In this document: in pieces, positions 5,807 through 8,457 of the stretch
Layout of the letters: each line of letters starts with the position of its first letter
How positions within the stretch are numbered: position 1 is the first letter of the stretch
Position numbers and translations under genes: made by a program
The notes under the pieces: model-generated
The model's database searches: none
What the model was told of the DNA's origin: nothing
The model's input: only the letters and a program-made list of their open reading frames with translations
DNA from: Halomonas sp.
GTDB lineage: Bacteria > Pseudomonadota > Gammaproteobacteria > Pseudomonadales > Halomonadaceae
Length of the DNA: 8,457 nucleotides
Reading direction: 5' to 3'
Assembly (NCBI GenBank): GCA_007129225.1
Contig: SKVX01000384.1
Span: 1 to 8,457, forward strand

Positions 5807-7589
5807 TGTCGGACGACTCGCGGTCAGGGAGCCCGTTACCGATCAGGTCGGTGCCGTACAGGTCGATGGCCAGTATGGGCTGCGGCACGCCACGCTGGAA
5901 GCGAGCCCAGGGAAGATGGCGCTGGATGCGCCCATCGGCGGCGGTGGTCAGTCGTCCCGTGGCGCCACTCAGCTCGCTCTCCGGCATCAGTTGCAGCTGG
6001 GGGAGGCGTCGTGCGAGTTCGTAGGCGTCTACGCCCATTGCCATCAGGCGGAAGACGGAAGGGTCTGCGTCCGCATGCAATTGCTGATAGCTGGTGAAAT
6101 AGGGGAGGGCTTCCACTCCGCCGACGGCGGCATCGGGAATCTGCCAGGGGATGTCGATGAAGTTCACGTCATCCAGGTCATGGTCGAGCAGTGGTTGCGA
6201 GCGCCCCTCGAACAGGTGCGAGGTAGCATAGATCGGTAGTGTGGCGGCGTTGTAGTAATCCAGGGTAGGGGGCACCTGGCGTGCATAGCTCGGCAATGCA
6301 AGCAGGAACAGCATGTCAGGGCGGCCGCCCGAGAGAACGCGGCGAGTGCTCTCGGTGGCGGAGCCGCGGGGGTCGTAGGCCACTGCATTGGTGATGGAGC
6401 CATCCAGGCGGCGCCACTCCTCCTCGAAGGCGCGACCGACTCGGCGCCCCCATTCGTTGTCCGGCACCAGCATGGCGCTGTGGCGATGGCCATCCTCGCG
6501 GCCCCGCCTTGCCACCTGGCGGGCTTCGTCCTCGGCGGAGAGGCCGTACTGGAATAACCCATCGGCACGATTGGATTCGCCGTGCCCGTAATTGAGGCCC
6601 AGGGTCGGCAACGGCACCCGGTCGCGGTTTTCCAGCTCGGTTACCAGGTCCTTGTCCAGCGGACCAATGACGACCTGGGCGCCGCGGTTGCGTGCCTCCT
6701 CATAGAGCGCGTCGATGCTGCTGCGGCTGGTATCCAGGAAAGACAGCTGCACGCCGCCATTGCGTTGGGCGGCACTTTGGTGATGGGCGCGTATGCCGTC
6801 GCGAATTGCTTCGGCCACGCTGGCCAATGGGCCTGACTCCGGGAGAAAGACGGCGATATGCCGGACTTCCTCGCCGCGCAGCTCGCGCAGGGCTATGAGG
6901 TCCTCGGGAACGTTTCGGGCGGCGGGGTGCTGGGCATTGCGCTCCCGCCATTCGTCCAGGCGCCTGAAGAGTAGATCGATGTCGCCGCCACTCTCTCGCA
7001 CCAGGGTGGCCAGCGCCAGCCAGCCCAGGCCCAGGTTGTCGGTTTCGTCGCGCATGGCGGCCAGCTCGGACCCGTCGAGACGAGAGAGCGAGGCCCAGAT
7101 GGGGTCGTTCAGCGCCTCGCGGTCCGTTTCGGCCTGTACGCCGATCAGGGTCAGCGCGGCCGCGCGATGCTCGTCGACCTGGGCCAGGGCTCGCCCATGT
7201 CGCTCACGCAGGATCAGGGCGGCGTCACGGGGCACCTGGATCTCGTCGAGGAGCTGTGCGGCCTGGATGACGGCCCAGGGCTCCCCCTCGGACTCGCCGA
7301 GTTCAGAGAGCAGCATGGCCCATTGCAGGCGATACTCGACGGGTAGCCGCTGGTCATCGATATCGGTAGCCACCTCGAGCGCCTGGGTGCGCTGGCCTTG
7401 GCGTGCTAGGATGTCGGCCGCTTCGAGGCGGCTTTTCGCTGCCTGTTCGGGTTCCTGTTGTCGTGCCTGCTCGAGGAGATAGCCGGGGTCGTCCTCGGGA
7501 ATGCGATCGACGATTCCGGGGGGGGCACAGCCGGCCAGCAGTATGGCCAGAAGCGCAGTGGCCAGCAGGCCGCGGGGCATTTTCAGCAT
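5790..7589 (-). CDS. lpoA: Penicillin-binding protein activator lipoprotein LpoA
   Basis: LpoA is an outer-membrane lipoprotein that reaches through the periplasm to stimulate the peptidoglycan synthase PBP1A. The 599-aa precursor has a signal peptide ending in lipobox LAGC, so C21 should be lipidated. An all-helical TPR-like N-terminal domain runs about 33-240 and is rich in Ala, Leu, Glu and Arg. A periplasmic-binding-protein-like C-terminal domain of the LppC family follows at about 243-585, with IAVFLPESGPLA at 245-256, VVIGPLDK at 306-313, MLVPDNEWGRR at 373-383 and LPIYATSHLFEG at 451-462. It is shorter than E. coli LpoA (678) and close to pseudomonad versions. I chose ATG 7589 because AAGGAAG at 7600-7594 precedes it and the signal peptide starts there. 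ATG 7628 would add 13 polar residues and overlap the rsmI start. Confidence 0.93.
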   Translation of the reverse strand: MLKMPRGLLATALLAILLAGCAPPGIVDRIPEDDPGYLLEQARQQEPEQAAKSRLEAADILARQGQRTQALEVATDIDDQRLPVEYRLQWAMLLSELGESEGEPWAVIQAAQLLDEIQVPRDAALILRERHGRALAQVDEHRAAALTLIGVQAETDREALNDPIWASLSRLDGSELAAMRDETDNLGLGWLALATLVRESGGDIDLLFRRLDEWRERNAQHPAARNVPEDLIALRELRGEEVRHIAVFLPESGPLASVAEAIRDGIRAHHQSAAQRNGGVQLSFLDTSRSSIDALYEEARNRGAQVVIGPLDKDLVTELENRDRVPLPTLGLNYGHGESNRADGLFQYGLSAEDEARQVARRGREDGHRHSAMLVPDNEWGRRVGRAFEEEWRRLDGSITNAVAYDPRGSATESTRRVLSGGRPDMLFLLALPSYARQVPPTLDYYNAATLPIYATSHLFEGRSQPLLDHDLDDVNFIDIPWQIPDAAVGGVEALPYFTSYQQLHADADPSVFRLMAMGVDAYELARRLPQLQLMPESELSGATGRLTTAADGRIQRHLPWARFQRGVPQPILAIDLYGTDLIGNGLPDRESSDNGQRN

Positions 7590-7593
7590 GATT

Positions 7594-7600
7594 CTTCCTT
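7594..7600 (-). promoter_or_regulatory. Shine-Dalgarno sequence fixing the lpoA start
   Basis: On the minus strand AAGGAAG lies 4 bases before the ATG at 7589. It supports this start over the upstream ATG at 7628, which lacks a comparable site and would put 13 polar residues before the signal peptide. Confidence 0.7.
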
Positions 7601-7626
7601 GTCCGTGGAGCTTGCCAGGAGCCGAC

Positions 7627-8436
7627 ATGACTGATGTGAATCAGGGAACATTGTACGTGGTCGCCACACCAATTGGGAATCTGGAAGACCTCTCGCCGCG
7701 TGCGGCCCGGGTACTGAGCGAGGTGGCGGTGGTTGCTGCCGAGGATACGCGCCACACGTCACGCCTGCTGCGCCACCTGGGGCTTGCGTTGCCGATGCTC
7801 TCGCTTCATGAGCATAACGAGGCGGCACGCGTCGCTCAACTCGACCAGCGGCTAGTGGGCGGCGAGGATATTGCCCTGGTTTCCGATGCCGGCACGCCCT
7901 TGATCAGCGACCCCGGTTTCGTCCTGGTGCGGGAGCTGCGTGCTCGTGGCCGTCGCATCGTACCGGTGCCGGGCGCCTGTGCACTGGTCGCGGCGCTCTC
8001 GGCCGCCGGGTTGCCGACGGATCGCTTCCTTTTCCAGGGGTTCTTGCCGGCGAAAGGCGGCGCTCGCCGTGGGCGTCTCGAAGGGCTTGCCGCTCGGGAG
8101 GAGACGCTGGTCTTCTACGAGTCACCGCATCGAATCCGCGATACGCTGGCCGATATCGCCGGTGTGCTGGGTGTGCGGCGGCTGGTGTTGGCGCGTGAGC
8201 TGACCAAAGCCTTCGAAACCTTTCTGGATGGCAGTGCAGAGGCTCTTCTGGCTCGTATGGAGGAGGATCCGGACCAGGCCCGGGGCGAGTTCGTGATCAT
8301 GATTGCCGGTGCCGAGCCGCGCGACGCCCCCGAAGTCGGCGATGTGGAGGCGGATGCCTTGCTGTCCGCGCTGCTGGCCGAAGATGTCGGTGTCAAGCAG
8401 GCGGCAGCCGTGGCGTCACGGCTGCTGCCTGTCTGA
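7627..8436 (+). CDS. rsmI: 16S rRNA (cytidine-1402-2'-O)-methyltransferase RsmI, C-terminus replaced
   Basis: RsmI uses S-adenosylmethionine to 2'-O-methylate C1402 in the decoding centre of 16S rRNA. The tetrapyrrole-methylase-like fold is complete here: VATPIGNLEDLSPRA at 12-26, AEDTRHTSRLL at 38-48, VSDAGTPLISDPG at 85-97, VPGACALVAALSAAGLP at 114-130, ESPHRI at 165-170 and ARELTKAFET at 189-198. The ATG at 7627 has AGGAG at 7617-7621. The predicted product is 269 aa against 286 in E. coli. It stops a few residues into the C-terminal helical segment, after GVKQAAAVASR, and lacks the usual KKNALY-type ending. The final codons and the TGA at 8434-8436 lie in an inverted copy of this gene's own end, so the stop is probably not native. 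The true gene likely extends beyond the window. Confidence 0.93.
   Translation: MTDVNQGTLYVVATPIGNLEDLSPRAARVLSEVAVVAAEDTRHTSRLLRHLGLALPMLSLHEHNEAARVAQLDQRLVGGEDIALVSDAGTPLISDPGFVLVRELRARGRRIVPVPGACALVAALSAAGLPTDRFLFQGFLPAKGGARRGRLEGLAAREETLVFYESPHRIRDTLADIAGVLGVRRLVLARELTKAFETFLDGSAEALLARMEEDPDQARGEFVIMIAGAEPRDAPEVGDVEADALLSALLAEDVGVKQAAAVASRLLPV
7650..7679 (-). promoter_or_regulatory. Candidate promoter for the lpoA-yraN-SIS-dolP unit, inside rsmI
   Basis: On the minus strand TTCCCA (7679-7674, 4/6) and TACAAT (7655-7650, 5/6) are 18 bases apart. They lie inside the first codons of rsmI and would give a leader of roughly 50 bases before lpoA. Because only 37 bases separate the two genes, a promoter inside the opposing gene is expected. 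Confidence 0.35.
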
Positions 8437-8457
8437 CACCGATTTCCTCGGCCAGCA
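8372..8457. repeat. Imperfect inverted repeat formed from the 3' part of rsmI
   Basis: Bases 8372-8412 and 8417-8457 are reverse complements at 35 of 41 positions, with a 4-base centre, GCGT (8413-8416). Differences oppose 8382, 8385, 8386, 8396, 8397 and 8403. Read on the minus strand, the right arm encodes LAEEIGVRQAAAV, and the left arm on the plus strand encodes LAEDVGVKQAAAV. The changes are two silent ones plus D/E, V/I and K/R. No T tract follows, so this is not a terminator. It runs to the last base of the window, so its full length is unknown. Confidence 0.9.

Noticed and set aside
7590..7628. LpoA start at 7628 giving a 612-aa protein
   Set aside because: It would bury the lipoprotein signal peptide behind 13 polar residues and overlap the rsmI start; ATG 7589 has a clear Shine-Dalgarno sequence.
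8372..8457. The end-of-window palindrome as an rsmI terminator or the start of rnpB
   Set aside because: The stem is 41 bp with no T tract, and its arms encode the same protein segment. No RNase P RNA motif is visible in the few bases available.

Overview
The window is an 8.5 kb piece of GC-rich, gene-dense gammaproteobacterial chromosome. The gene order (petABC, sspAB, then convergent dolP, a SIS-domain gene, yraN and lpoA, and divergent rsmI) and the protein sequences fit the Halomonas/Pseudomonas side of the class. I favour a Halomonadaceae-like organism, but this rests on similarity judged from memory and no search was run. No RNA gene, CRISPR array, IS element or phage gene is visible, and no stretch of 300 bases lacks a gene.

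Positions 143-2768 (+) hold a tight petA-petB-petC operon for the three catalytic subunits of the cytochrome bc1 complex: the Rieske iron-sulfur protein, cytochrome b and cytochrome c1. Both junctions are one-base stop/start overlaps. The operon closes with two hairpins, the second a strong 16-bp terminator stem. Cytochrome b carries the natural Qo variant PVWY and a b6-like histidine spacing in the second haem pair.

Positions 2917-4080 (+) hold sspA (RNA-polymerase-associated stringent starvation protein) and sspB (ClpXP specificity adaptor). An 11-bp perfect dyad abuts an extended -10 element upstream of sspA. A perfect 32-nt palindrome at 4168-4199 ends this unit and the opposing one.

Positions 7589-4222 (-) hold an envelope-related run, lpoA > yraN > SIS gene (gmhA/diaA family) > dolP. 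LpoA activates peptidoglycan synthase PBP1A, and DolP is an outer-membrane BON lipoprotein. The SIS protein is either a sedoheptulose-7-phosphate isomerase or a DnaA-binding DiaA. YraN is an uncharacterised nuclease-fold protein. The run is read divergently from rsmI (7627-8436, +), a 16S rRNA 2'-O-methyltransferase, across only 37 bases.

The most unusual feature is at the right end. The last 41 bases (8417-8457) are an inverted, 85 % identical copy of 8372-8412 inside rsmI, separated by 4 bases. The differences fall as synonymous or conservative codon changes, so the second arm looks like a diverged rsmI allele on the opposite strand. It replaces the normal C-terminus of RsmI. A chimeric assembly join at a contig end is the simplest explanation, and a real inverted duplication is the alternative. 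I see no previously undescribed multi-gene system; apart from this end the window is ordinary core genome.
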